DNA of 64,000 nucleotides from an uncultured Anaerococcus sp. GTDB lineage: Bacteria; Bacillota; Clostridia; Tissierellales; Peptoniphilaceae. How positions within the stretch are numbered: the stretch's first letter is position 1; every line of letters starts with the position of its first letter. A model generated the notes under the pieces. It did not search any database. It was not told the DNA's origin and worked only from the letters and a program-made list of their open reading frames with translations. The position numbers and the translations under genes are program-made. Shown here in pieces: positions 43,714-51,785 of this stretch. The stretch lies in NCBI RefSeq assembly GCF_943908415.1, contig NZ_CALTSY010000005.1:41545-105544 (forward strand), written 5' to 3'.

Positions 43714-44310
43714 TATCCATGTAGGTACATATTGATTAAAATGATCATACATTTCAAGTAATTCTTTGATCTCATCATTACTTATATCTGCTTGTTTTCC
43801 ATTTCGAAAAGTAACCATACTATCTAGTATTAAATATGCCTGATATAAGGATAGTAATCTATAAAATTTTATTGGAATTTTTCTATTACAAAAGTATGAA
43901 TCAATTACACCATTAGCGAAATCAGAACTTACTAAAGCGGCTTCATTTATATTTACAAAATCAAATGAACTATCTCCAATTTCATTACTCTTTATAAGAA
44001 ATTGATTATCAACTGATATATCAAGGTTTTTAATATTAACTTTACCTATTATAGGAGAAGTTTCTAAATTCTTTGTAAGATGCTTATTATGATTTATATA
44101 ATCAATTAAAATATAATCATCATCTCCGATATATTCGCTTACTCCATGCATATAAAACAAATAATTAGCTTTTGTATTAAAGTTTTCATAGCAATCTATT
44201 TTAGAATCAGGCTCCTCATTATGAATATTGTATAAAAATTTTCCAAATTCCATCCCCAAATTATGATTTTCTCTATTATTATGGGTTTTTAAAAATTCAT
44301 ATAAGGTCAT
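43696..44310 (-). CDS. Truncated, degenerate APH-fold (aminoglycoside/choline kinase-like) protein
   Basis: A 204-residue protein resembling the C-terminal lobe of APH-family small-molecule kinases. It has GMEFGKFLYNIHN, FDFVNINEAALVSSDFANG and then IDSYFCNRKIPIKFYRLLSL with YQAYLILDSMVTFRNG. The N-terminal ATP-binding lobe is absent, and the catalytic HGDxxxxN segment reads IGKVNIKN, lacking His and Asp. Start ATG 44310 has GGAAGG at the end of ptsI, so it is a stand-alone gene rather than a fragment of a longer frame. Its final GAVAK and stop codon lie within the MITE-like element. Kinase activity is unlikely; its role is unknown. Confidence 0.62.
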   Translation of the reverse strand: MTLYEFLKTHNNRENHNLGMEFGKFLYNIHNEEPDSKIDCYENFNTKANYLFYMHGVSEYIGDDDYILIDYINHNKHLTKNLETSPIIGKVNIKNLDISVDNQFLIKSNEIGDSSFDFVNINEAALVSSDFANGVIDSYFCNRKIPIKFYRLLSLYQAYLILDSMVTFRNGKQADISNDEIKELLEMYDHFNQYVPTWIGAVAK

Positions 44311-44325
44311 TAAATTCAACCTTCC

Positions 44326-46035
44326 TTATTCATTAATGTGATTTTTTATATTTTCTTCTACTTCTTCAGCTGTTTCTAAATCTAATAAAGATTTTGAAAA
44401 TTCTTCTTCTTCTTTTAGACTTGATTTTAATACTATGTCCTTAACTTCAGCAATCTTTGAAGATGAAGCTGAGAATTCGTCTAGTCCTAGACCAAGTAGT
44501 AATTTTGTAGCCTCAGTATCAGAAGCAAATTGACCACACATACCGGTCCATTTACCAGCTTTGTGAGACTCATCAATTACATGTTTTATAGCTCTTAGTA
44601 CTGCAGGATTATAATTACTATAAAGACTACTTATATTTTCATTTCCTCTATCGACAGCTAGGGTGTATTGTGAAAGATCGTTAGTTCCTATTGAGAAGAA
44701 GTCAACGTATTTAATAAACTTGTCAGCCATAAATACTGATGCTGGAGTTTCGACCATAATACCAACTTTAAGATCTTTGTTATAAGCAATGCCTTTTTCA
44801 TCAAATTCTTTTTTGATATTTTCAATTAATTCAAGTGATCTTTTAAACTCAGAAATACTGATTACCATTGGTATCATAATTAGTATATTTCCATAAGCTG
44901 ATGCTCTTACTAAAGCCTTAAGCTGGGTTATGAATATATCTTCTCTATCTAGACAAAGTCTTATAGCCCTATATCCTAGGAATGGATTATCTTCTTTAGG
45001 GAATTCGAAGTAATCTAGACCTTTATCACCACCTATATCTAGTGTTCTTATTATTAGTGGCTTTTCACCTAGTAATTCAGTTGCTTCTTTATATACTTCA
45101 AATTGTTCTTCTTCTGTTGGGAAGTGGTCATTTTCCATATATAAAAGTTCTGTTCTAAATAATCCAACACCATCGCAGCCATTTTCTATAGCCATTTTTA
45201 AATCTTCAATATTACCTATATTTGCTGAGACTTCTACATGTTTTCCATCAGTGGTTTTTGCTTCTTTATCTTTTACTTGACTTAGTCTTTGACGTTTTTC
45301 TTCTTGTTCTTTAAGTTTAATTTCATATTCTTTTATAAGATCTTCAGATGGATCTAAAATTATGAAGCCTTCATTACCGTCTATAATAGCTTTTTCTCCA
45401 CCTTCAACTTTAGTTGAAATATCAGACATTCCCACTAAAGCAGGTATATCTAAAGTTTGGGCTATAATAGATGTGTGACTTGTTTTACCACCTAAATCTG
45501 TTGCAAATCCAATAACATTTTCTTTGCTCATATTAGAAGTATCTGAGGGAGTAAGTTCTTTAGAAATTACAATTGAATCCTTTTCAATTAATGATAGGTC
45601 TTTTGGTTTTATTCCTTTAAGTTTATAAATTAATTGATATCCTATATCCTTATAATCAGATGCACGCTCCTTAAGATATTCATCATCTATTTGACTCATA
45701 ATCTCAACCATTTCATTAATAGTTTCATTTAAAGCAAGCTCTGAATTTTTATGTTCATTTTCAATTTTAGCATTAATTGTATCTGAAAAATACGGATCTT
45801 GAAGTAATTCTTTGTGTGCATCTGCTATATGCATTTGCGCTTCTGTAGCTCCTTTATTATCATTGAGCTCACTTATATAATCATTAATGGCAGATTGAAT
45901 TCTATCTTTTTCTTCATCTACCATATTATCAGTAATTTCTGATTGATCTATAGCAACTTCTTCTCTGTTAAATAGGTAGATGTTTCCTATCGCAATACCA
46001 TTGCTTGCCTTAATTCCTTCATATTTTGTATTCAT
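44326..46035 (-). CDS. ptsI: PTS enzyme I (phosphoenolpyruvate-protein phosphotransferase)
   Basis: Transfers phosphate from PEP to HPr, the entry reaction of the sugar phosphotransferase system. The 569 residues show the phospho-His motif GGKTSHTSIIAQ, LFRTELLYMENDHFPTEEEQ, TLDIGGDKGLDYF, GIMVETPASVFMAD and CGQFASDTEA. AAAGGA precedes the ATG. It follows ptsH but is separated from it by a terminator. Confidence 0.97.
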   Translation of the reverse strand: MNTKYEGIKASNGIAIGNIYLFNREEVAIDQSEITDNMVDEEKDRIQSAINDYISELNDNKGATEAQMHIADAHKELLQDPYFSDTINAKIENEHKNSELALNETINEMVEIMSQIDDEYLKERASDYKDIGYQLIYKLKGIKPKDLSLIEKDSIVISKELTPSDTSNMSKENVIGFATDLGGKTSHTSIIAQTLDIPALVGMSDISTKVEGGEKAIIDGNEGFIILDPSEDLIKEYEIKLKEQEEKRQRLSQVKDKEAKTTDGKHVEVSANIGNIEDLKMAIENGCDGVGLFRTELLYMENDHFPTEEEQFEVYKEATELLGEKPLIIRTLDIGGDKGLDYFEFPKEDNPFLGYRAIRLCLDREDIFITQLKALVRASAYGNILIMIPMVISISEFKRSLELIENIKKEFDEKGIAYNKDLKVGIMVETPASVFMADKFIKYVDFFSIGTNDLSQYTLAVDRGNENISSLYSNYNPAVLRAIKHVIDESHKAGKWTGMCGQFASDTEATKLLLGLGLDEFSASSSKIAEVKDIVLKSSLKEEEEFSKSLLDLETAEEVEENIKNHINE

Positions 46036-46062
46036 AATTATCCTTTCTTAAATATCTTAATA

Positions 46063-46092
46063 AAAAAAGGATACTAATCAGTATCCTTAATT
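46063..46092 (-). terminator. Intrinsic terminator between ptsH and ptsI
   Basis: Minus-strand AAGGATAC / GTATCCTT 8-bp stem with a TGATTA loop and seven T residues. Readthrough would set the HPr to enzyme I ratio, since HPr is usually needed in excess. Confidence 0.85.
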
Positions 46093-46100
46093 GTTTAATA

Positions 46101-46361
46101 TTATTCTGATAAGTTATCTATAAATTCAACTAATTCATCTGCAAATTTATCTTCATCATCACCTTCAACGATTAGTTTGATTTCTGTTCCTTTAGCAATT
46201 CCAAGGCTCATAACGTTAAAGATTGACTTAGCGTTTGCTTCTTTGCCATCTTTGATGATTTTAACTTCACCAGGATAATTTTTAACGAATTGTACTAATG
46301 ATGCAGCTGGTCTTGCGTGTAAACCAGTTTCATTTTTAATAACTACATTTCTTTCTGCCAT
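46101..46361 (-). CDS. ptsH: Phosphocarrier protein HPr
   Basis: An 86-residue PTS carrier. His15 in GLHARPAASLV accepts phosphate from enzyme I, and Ser46 in AKSIFNVMSLG is the HPr-kinase site used in Gram-positive catabolite repression. AGGAGG and a TTGAAA-17-TATAAT promoter lie directly upstream. The neighbouring LacI-family regulator could be a CcpA-type partner of HPr-Ser-P. Confidence 0.97.
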   Translation of the reverse strand: MAERNVVIKNETGLHARPAASLVQFVKNYPGEVKIIKDGKEANAKSIFNVMSLGIAKGTEIKLIVEGDDEDKFADELVEFIDNLSE

Positions 46362-46390
46362 AATAGCCTCCTAATATATTCTATAATTTT

Positions 46391-46419
46391 ATTATAGTAG
46401 TTTGTTACTTATTTTTCAA
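46391..46419 (-). promoter_or_regulatory. Promoter of ptsH
   Basis: Minus-strand TTGAAA (46414-46419), 17-base spacer, TATAAT (46391-46396). The -35 lies inside the last codons and stop of the upstream LacI-family gene. Confidence 0.75.
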
Positions 46420-47425
46420 CTTGCTGTAGGGTGGATTCTCTTTGTTTTATAGTGCAATCTATAATCCAATCCTCATTAAGGATTTCTTCTTCTTTTTTAA
46501 TTCTTTTTATAAGTGCTCTAATAGCAATAGCCCCTACATCATAGTAAGGAATTTCTACAGATGTAAGATTTGGTCTATATATACTTGCTATACTTTTATC
46601 TCCAAATCCTGCTACTGATATATCTTTTGGTACATCGATTCCATTGTCAGCACAATAGTCTATAAACCCGATAGCTACCTCGTCATTAAGACAAGATACA
46701 GCAGTAATTTTCTTATCCTTACATAACTTGCAAGCTTCTCTACCTATATTATACCCATCATTACTTGTATTCCCATCAACATTTAATACATAAGAATTTT
46801 TATTATATTCTTTTACAGCCTTATTATAACCTAGAAGTTTAGAATTATTTAAGATATTATCGTCACTATTGTTTATAAATAAAACTTCTTCGTGACCTTG
46901 ATCATAAAGATATTTTACTAATTTGTATTCTTCTTTTTCATAATCTACTTTAACTGTATTTATCGTTTTAAATGCATAGTATCTATCTAATAAAATAAAT
47001 GGAATTCTAGTTTCACGCAACTTAAGTAAAGTATCATCGCTTAAGTTTTCTGTAATTATTACTAAGCCTTCTACTTGCTTAGTAGCTAAAAAATCAATTG
47101 AGTTGTTTAATGCTTCTTCACTTCCATAGGAACTAGAAAGTAATATATCATATTTATAAACTCTACCGATTTCTTCTATACCCCTTATAAGATGAGCCAT
47201 ATACTCTATACCAATATCTTCGACTATAACACCGACAAGATTAGATTTTCGCATAACTAAAGACCTAGCTAATTCATTTGGCTTAAAGTCTAGTTTATTA
47301 ATAGCGTCTAGCACTTTTTTTCTTGCTTCTGGACTTACAGGCTTTGAGTTGTTCATAACCCTTGAAACTGTAGATATAGAAACACCTGCTAGCTTTGCTA
47401 CATCTTTAATGGTAGGTTGTCCCAT
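46409..47425 (-). CDS. LacI/GalR-family transcriptional regulator
   Basis: A 338-residue regulator. The N-terminal helix-turn-helix reads TIKDVAKLAGVSISTVSRVM with hinge helix PNELARSLV, followed by a periplasmic-binding-protein-like sensor domain (GVIVEDIGIEYMAHLIRGIEE, AVSCLNDEVAIGFIDYC, LTSVEIPYYDVGA). Position next to ptsHI suggests CcpA or another PTS-linked sugar repressor; this is inference. AAAGGA precedes the ATG. Confidence 0.9.
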   Translation of the reverse strand: MGQPTIKDVAKLAGVSISTVSRVMNNSKPVSPEARKKVLDAINKLDFKPNELARSLVMRKSNLVGVIVEDIGIEYMAHLIRGIEEIGRVYKYDILLSSSYGSEEALNNSIDFLATKQVEGLVIITENLSDDTLLKLRETRIPFILLDRYYAFKTINTVKVDYEKEEYKLVKYLYDQGHEEVLFINNSDDNILNNSKLLGYNKAVKEYNKNSYVLNVDGNTSNDGYNIGREACKLCKDKKITAVSCLNDEVAIGFIDYCADNGIDVPKDISVAGFGDKSIASIYRPNLTSVEIPYYDVGAIAIRALIKRIKKEEEILNEDWIIDCTIKQRESTLQQVEK

Positions 47426-47443
47426 AGTACTTCCTTTCTTAAG

Positions 47444-47472
47444 AAAAAAAGGTCACCACTTTGATGACCTTT
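47444..47472 (-). terminator. Intrinsic terminator after the DUF948-like gene
   Basis: Minus-strand AAAGGTCA / TGACCTTT stem around a short TCAAAGTGG loop, followed by TTTTTTTCTT. It separates the envelope-protein pair from the LacI regulator. Confidence 0.82.
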
Positions 47473-47476
47473 GATT

Positions 47477-47920
47477 TTATCTACCGGATATTACATTTTT
47501 AACTATATCAACAACATCCATGATTAAGCTTGAGTAATCACTAACAGATGCTATACCAGCACCTACTGTGTCAATACTATCTACTGCAGTTTCTCCGACA
47601 TAATTTACAGTATCTCTAATATCATCAGTAATACTATTTACATTTGTCATTGTATCATTAGCTTTAGCTATCGCCATCCTTAGGTTAGGATCTTGAACAA
47701 TTGTGTTTACATTGCTAACTAAGCTATTTGCTTGATCAACCACACCAGGAAGCTTATCAACTACTTGATCAATGTTGTCTTCGTTTTTATCTACTATTTC
47801 TTGGAATTTTTTTACTAGACCATTTACACTCTTGAGTGTCATTATTAGATATATTAGAGCAATAATACCTACAATAGTAAGAATAATATTTCCAAGAAGG
47901 TTAAAGTTAATAGTTACCAT
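47477..47920 (-). CDS. DUF948-like membrane-anchored protein
   Basis: A 147-residue protein with one N-terminal transmembrane helix (IILTIVGIIALIYLIMTL) and a long amphipathic region. Repeated VDQ/VNT-type heptads (VDKLPGVVDQANSLVSNVNT, NVNSITDDIRDTVNYVGE) predict a coiled coil. This resembles the DUF948 (YtxG-like) family, commonly encoded with a YtxH-like protein, as here. Function is not established; general-stress or envelope roles are known only by association. Confidence 0.72.
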   Translation of the reverse strand: MVTINFNLLGNIILTIVGIIALIYLIMTLKSVNGLVKKFQEIVDKNEDNIDQVVDKLPGVVDQANSLVSNVNTIVQDPNLRMAIAKANDTMTNVNSITDDIRDTVNYVGETAVDSIDTVGAGIASVSDYSSLIMDVVDIVKNVISGR

Positions 47921-47930
47921 TTAATACTCC

Positions 47931-48578
47931 CTAGTTATTTTTGTTTTTTTTCTTAACGTCGTTTGCTTTTTCTTTAGCTGTATCAGCTGCTTTTTCAGCG
48001 TTATTTTTTACTTCTTCTTTGCTTTTCTTAGCTTCAGATTTACTATCTTTATATTTATCATCAGCTACTTCTTTAGCATCAGAAGCCCCTTCTTTTACAT
48101 CATCTGAAACTGCATCTGCAGTGTTAGTTATTATATTACCAACTTCAGAAGCACCTTCTTTTACGTTGTCTTTAACGTTTCCAGCTGTTTCAGCTAATTG
48201 TGATCCTGTTTGTCTGCTAATTTCTTTTCCTTGTTCAAAACCTTCCCTAACTGGTTCTAAATCAGTATATGCTCTATATTTGAAATCTTCATATGAATCT
48301 TTCGCATTATCAACCATATCGTAAGCATTGTCTACTAAGTCATTAGTTGTTTCTTTTACAGTTTTTACTGTTTCATCAAATGCTTCAGCTATATCTTCTC
48401 TTGTTTCTTTTCCTGATTTTGGAGCAAGTAAGATACCAGCTGATACACCAACTAGTGCACCTAATAGAGCTCCTTGAGTTCTCATTCTGCTGTCACGATT
48501 TTTTGCTTTCCAAATTTCGTATTTAACTTCTCTTTGTTTAGCACGTGCTCTGTCTTCAATATAATCTGCTATTGACAT
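47931..48578 (-). CDS. YtxH-domain protein with LEA-like repeats
   Basis: A 215-residue protein: a YtxH segment with a glycine/alanine-rich hydrophobic helix (GALLGALVGVSAGILLAPKSG, near residues 36-56) and the ETREDIAEAF continuation. A long charged coiled-coil tail of Lys/Asp/Ala repeats follows (EGASEVGNIITNTADAV, KSEAKKSKEEVKNNAEK). Low-complexity tails like this occur in stress/LEA-like proteins. AAAGGAG precedes the start. It is the first gene after the 6S RNA and is paired with the DUF948-like gene. Confidence 0.8.
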   Translation of the reverse strand: MSIADYIEDRARAKQREVKYEIWKAKNRDSRMRTQGALLGALVGVSAGILLAPKSGKETREDIAEAFDETVKTVKETTNDLVDNAYDMVDNAKDSYEDFKYRAYTDLEPVREGFEQGKEISRQTGSQLAETAGNVKDNVKEGASEVGNIITNTADAVSDDVKEGASDAKEVADDKYKDSKSEAKKSKEEVKNNAEKAADTAKEKANDVKKKNKNN

Positions 48579-48644
48579 ATATTATCTCTCCTTTAAGTTT
48601 TGCTAATGTATATATACCCACTAATAGTTTTGTATAACACATTA

Positions 48645-48814
48645 TTAAAAAATCCTAAGGTGGCCCTTACTTTAATACCTTCGTGTTTGTGAAGGTGGGC
48701 AAGCTGTCCAGTATTTCTGAAGTCCACTCTACGGAGGCTTTTCATCCAAACTAGAACGACGCAATCCCTTATAAAAGTTGTAGGTTTAAATTCGGACCTG
48801 TTTTCCTTAGGATG
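48645..48814 (-). ncRNA. ssrS: 6S RNA
   Basis: A GC-richer, non-coding block of about 170 bases. The ends pair (ATCCTAAGG at 48804-48812 with CCTTAGGAT at 48652-48660), and the 3' side runs into TTTTTT, acting as terminator. Inside are segments I recognise from Firmicutes 6S RNAs: CCTACAAC, AAGGGATTGCGTCGTTC, GGATGAAAAGCCTCCG, AGAGTGGACTTC and TGCCCACCT. 6S RNA binds the sigma-A holoenzyme and mimics an open promoter. It has its own promoter and precedes the YtxH-like gene. Identified by sequence memory, not by a covariance search. Confidence 0.82.
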
Positions 48815-48819
48815 ATTTA

Positions 48820-48848
48820 ATTATAATATATCCATAAATATATTGCAA
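48820..48848 (-). promoter_or_regulatory. Promoter of 6S RNA
   Basis: Minus-strand TTGCAA (48843-48848), 17-base spacer and a perfect TATAAT (48820-48825). Predicted start about seven bases on, at 48813-48814, coincides with the start of the closing stem. Confidence 0.75.
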
Positions 48849-48987
48849 CTAAAACTTTTTCATAATTTATAACTAAACTTTCAAAAATAAACATTTGTAG
48901 ATAAGGAAAATTTTTCATAGACTTGAATTATTAATAGCATATTATAAAGATATTATTAGAAATAAAAGACTTAATCTTTTTAAATTG

Positions 48988-49363
48988 ATAGATTGTAAAA
49001 TTAAATGCGACACTAGAGAAAAATAGAAAACTTATACTAATAGAATCCTTAAAGACATTTACATCTGATAGAGGTAAAAAATTTGCTTACTATGATGAGG
49101 TTGAAAAACAAGGAATAGACTTTTACTTTGCAGACGCATACTAAGCGCGGCAAAGGGTAAGCAACGAATATTCAAATGGATTGCTATGGGAATACTATCC
49201 TAATAAAAGAAATTTATTTAAAATATCTACCCAAGAACTTGTTGAAAATTTGATGGAGCTTAATACTAGACCTAGAAAATGGCTAGGATATCAAACTCCA
49301 TTTGATTTATTTATGCACGATTTTAGTTTGCTTTAGGTGTCACAATATTATTTACAATTCATC
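48988..49363 (+). mobile_element. Internally deleted IS30-family element
   Basis: Both ends are recognisable as inverted repeats: left GATAGATTGTAAAAT...GCGACAC (48988-49014), right the complement of GATGAATTGTAAATAAT...GTGACAC (49337-49363). Between them only the C-terminal part of an IS30-type transposase remains, so most of the gene has been lost from the middle. AATT occurs on both outer sides and could belong to the repeats or be a target duplication. Not autonomous. Confidence 0.78.
49022..49336 (+). pseudogene. IS30-family transposase remnant (C-terminal, with internal stop)
   Basis: The frame reads TFTSDRGKKFAYYDEVEKQ, then IDFYFADAY, a TAA stop at 49142, then ARQRVSNEYSNGLLWEYYP, and ends LNTRPRKWLGYQTPFDLF before TAG. 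These are the DDE-domain landmarks of IS30 transposases (SDRGKEF, FADPYSSWQRGTNENTNGL, NNRPRKCLxYxTP). The last catalytic Glu position is retained at SNEYSNG, but the N-terminal helix-turn-helix and first Asp are missing and the frame is broken. Confidence 0.85.
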
Positions 49364-49430
49364 AATTAATTAAAATCCATCTATTGTTTTATTCTTATAT
49401 ATAAATTTATATAGTTGAATTTTTTTACTA

Positions 49431-49439
49431 TGTTATAAT
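49431..49439 (+). promoter_or_regulatory. Extended -10 promoter of nadK
   Basis: TGTTATAAT about 25 bases before the nadK ATG (TATAAT at 49434-49439). A TTGAAT sits only 13 bases upstream, too close for a normal -35, so this is called as an extended -10 element. Confidence 0.6.
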
Positions 49440-49462
49440 TATATTAGGAGAGGATATAATAA

Positions 49463-50248
49463 ATGACAAATGTTATCAATGTATTTAGAAATAAATCAAA
49501 ATTTAGTAAGAATATTTACTATAAAAGCAAGGAAATATTAGAGAATTATGGTTATCAGGTTAGTACTAGCTATGATTCTAATGCTCTATTAAATTTAGTT
49601 ATAGGTGGGGACGGAACTTTTTTAAAGGCAGTACATGACACTAACTTCAGCCATATCCCATTTATTGGTATAAATACTGGACATCTTGGTTTTTATCAAG
49701 AAATCGAAGTTAATGAGATAGAAAATTTTGTAAAAGCTTTTAAAGATGGACATTATCATATTCAAAATCTTACAATTTTGCAATCCACTATAAATAAAAA
49801 GAAAATGGATTCTGTTAATGAAGTGGTTATAAAAAGTAATAAAAATCAACTTGTTAGACTTAAAGTCTTTATAGATGGTAATTTCATAGAAAATTTCTCT
49901 GGTGACGGATTGATAATATCTACTCCTCACGGATCTACTGCTTATAATCTTTCCTGTGGAGGATCAATTTTACATCAGTCTTTAAAGGGATTTTCATTAA
50001 CTCCCATTGCACCAGTTTATTCAAATTTAAATAATGCTTTATTAAGCCCTGTAGTCCTCCCCCACGATGCTACTGTTGATATCTTAGTATCCAAAAGAGA
50101 TAACTATCACACTGTTTTTCTTTTTGATGGTAAAGAATATGCTAGCAAAGATTATAAGATTAGTACAAAAGTTTCTAACAAAACAATAAAAAAACTTATC
50201 CTTGATAAAAATCACTATTGGACTAATATCAAAAATAAGCTTTTATAA
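49463..50248 (+). CDS. nadK: NAD kinase
   Basis: Phosphorylates NAD to NADP. The 261 residues contain VIGGDGTFLKAVH (GGDG catalytic motif), INTGHLGFYQE, and the GDGLIISTPHGSTAYNLSCGG block with SLTPIAP. AGGAGAGG lies upstream. It is a plus-strand gene convergent with the PBP gene, with stop codons two bases apart, and lies just downstream of the IS30 remnant. Confidence 0.95.
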   Translation: MTNVINVFRNKSKFSKNIYYKSKEILENYGYQVSTSYDSNALLNLVIGGDGTFLKAVHDTNFSHIPFIGINTGHLGFYQEIEVNEIENFVKAFKDGHYHIQNLTILQSTINKKKMDSVNEVVIKSNKNQLVRLKVFIDGNFIENFSGDGLIISTPHGSTAYNLSCGGSILHQSLKGFSLTPIAPVYSNLNNALLSPVVLPHDATVDILVSKRDNYHTVFLFDGKEYASKDYKISTKVSNKTIKKLILDKNHYWTNIKNKLL

Positions 50249-50249
50249 T

Positions 50250-51785
50250 CTATTCATTTAAATTTACCTGGTTAAATATATCTAGCATCAATCCACGGGC
50301 GATTGGTGCTACTGTAACACCACCGGTATCTTCTGAGTTTTCTACAACTATAGCCACAGCTATTTCAGGATCATAGGCTGGTGCAAATCCTACAAACCAA
50401 GCATCTATAAGACCATCTGTCTTATCTGTTGTTCCTGTTTTTCCAGCTACCTGGATGCCATCAATATAAGCTCCCTTTCCAGTACCTTTATTTACAACTT
50501 CTACCATCATATCACGCATGGTTTCTGCTGTTTCTTTGCTTGTCACATCTGATAAAACCTTGTTTTTAGCCTGGTATATTTTTTTACCATCTTCATTTAA
50601 TATCTCAGATACCATGTACGGCTGCATCATTTTACCTTCGTTAGCTATCGCAGAAGCTACCATAGCCATATGCAGAGGAGTTACTTGAGTTTTACCATAT
50701 CCAAATCCTGTCATTGCAAGATCAACTTTATTTAAGTCTTTATATGGAATTACCGAGTCATACTTTTCTAAGTCAAAGGGATAGTTTTGATTAAACATAT
50801 ATTTATCTGTTGTCTTGGTTAAAGCATCTTTACCCATCTGATCTGTTTTCGCTGCAAAATAGGTATTTACAGAATAAATAAAAGCATTCCTTAAATCTAA
50901 AGGCCCAAATACTTGGTCTCCAAAATTCTTTATTTCAAAATTCTGAATCAATTCACTACCCTTATCATCATAACTTTGATCTATATCATTATCTAAGATA
51001 GATGTAGCTGTTACTATTTTAAAAGTAGAACCTGGTCTATAAAGACCTGCAGTTGTTCTATTTACTAGGGGCCCATTATTATTCGCAATTAAATTTTCCC
51101 AATCGGCATCAATGGAGTTTGGATCAAATGTAGGATTGGAAACTATGGAATAAATCTCTCCAGTTTTAGGATTCATTACTACCGCAGCTCCTACATAATT
51201 GCTCATGTAGTTATATGTTAGATTTTGGATGTTTTGATCTATTGTAAGATGTAAATCATTACCTGTATCATTGTCTACAACCATTTTTCTAAAATTACTC
51301 ATACCGTCATCTTTTAAATTTAAAAGCTCTTTATTAAAAGATTTTTCTATACCACTTTTACCATATGTTTTTGAATTGTAGCCTGTAACTGTAGAACTTA
51401 TTTTTCCATAATTATAGTGACGAATTTGATTTCCATTGTAATCTTTTTCACTATAGGCTAATATATTATTATTTCTATCATAGATAGAACCCCTATCTAT
51501 AGAATCTTCATTAACCCAAAGCCTTCTATTGTTATCATTTTTCGCAACGGTTTTTGCCTTAAATAGTTCAAAATATACTAAATATAAGGCAAGACCCATA
51601 AATAATATCACAAAAAATATCATTACAAATAGCAACCTCTTATTAAGGGTAGATTTTGAAAGAACCCTGAGTTCTCTACTATTTTTAATTCTCTGTTTCT
51701 CTTCTTCTTGTCTGATTTTATCTATAAAGCTTTTGCTAGAAGTGTTTCTCTTTTTGCTAGCCTTATGTTTTTTCTTATCAGTCAT
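50250..51785 (-). CDS. Class B penicillin-binding protein (transpeptidase, PbpA/FtsI-like)
   Basis: Peptidoglycan transpeptidase of 511 aa anchored by one transmembrane helix (about residues 50-71) after a Lys/Arg-rich cytoplasmic tail. The dimerisation region begins DRGSIYDRNNNILAYS. Catalytic motifs: SxxK as STFK (Ser253), SxN as SVN (305-307) and KTG in AGKTGTTDKTDG. It is a beta-lactam target. The start overlaps the ftsW/rodA-like stop (ATGACTGA), so it is the cognate partner of that SEDS glycosyltransferase. Confidence 0.92.
   Translation of the reverse strand: MTDKKKHKASKKRNTSSKSFIDKIRQEEEKQRIKNSRELRVLSKSTLNKRLLFVMIFFVILFMGLALYLVYFELFKAKTVAKNDNNRRLWVNEDSIDRGSIYDRNNNILAYSEKDYNGNQIRHYNYGKISSTVTGYNSKTYGKSGIEKSFNKELLNLKDDGMSNFRKMVVDNDTGNDLHLTIDQNIQNLTYNYMSNYVGAAVVMNPKTGEIYSIVSNPTFDPNSIDADWENLIANNNGPLVNRTTAGLYRPGSTFKIVTATSILDNDIDQSYDDKGSELIQNFEIKNFGDQVFGPLDLRNAFIYSVNTYFAAKTDQMGKDALTKTTDKYMFNQNYPFDLEKYDSVIPYKDLNKVDLAMTGFGYGKTQVTPLHMAMVASAIANEGKMMQPYMVSEILNEDGKKIYQAKNKVLSDVTSKETAETMRDMMVEVVNKGTGKGAYIDGIQVAGKTGTTDKTDGLIDAWFVGFAPAYDPEIAVAIVVENSEDTGGVTVAPIARGLMLDIFNQVNLNE

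Noticed and set aside
47941..48324. A 127-residue plus-strand frame opposite the YtxH gene
   Set aside because: Its Ser/Phe/Leu repeats are the antisense of the Lys/Glu/Ala-rich tail of the YtxH-like protein.
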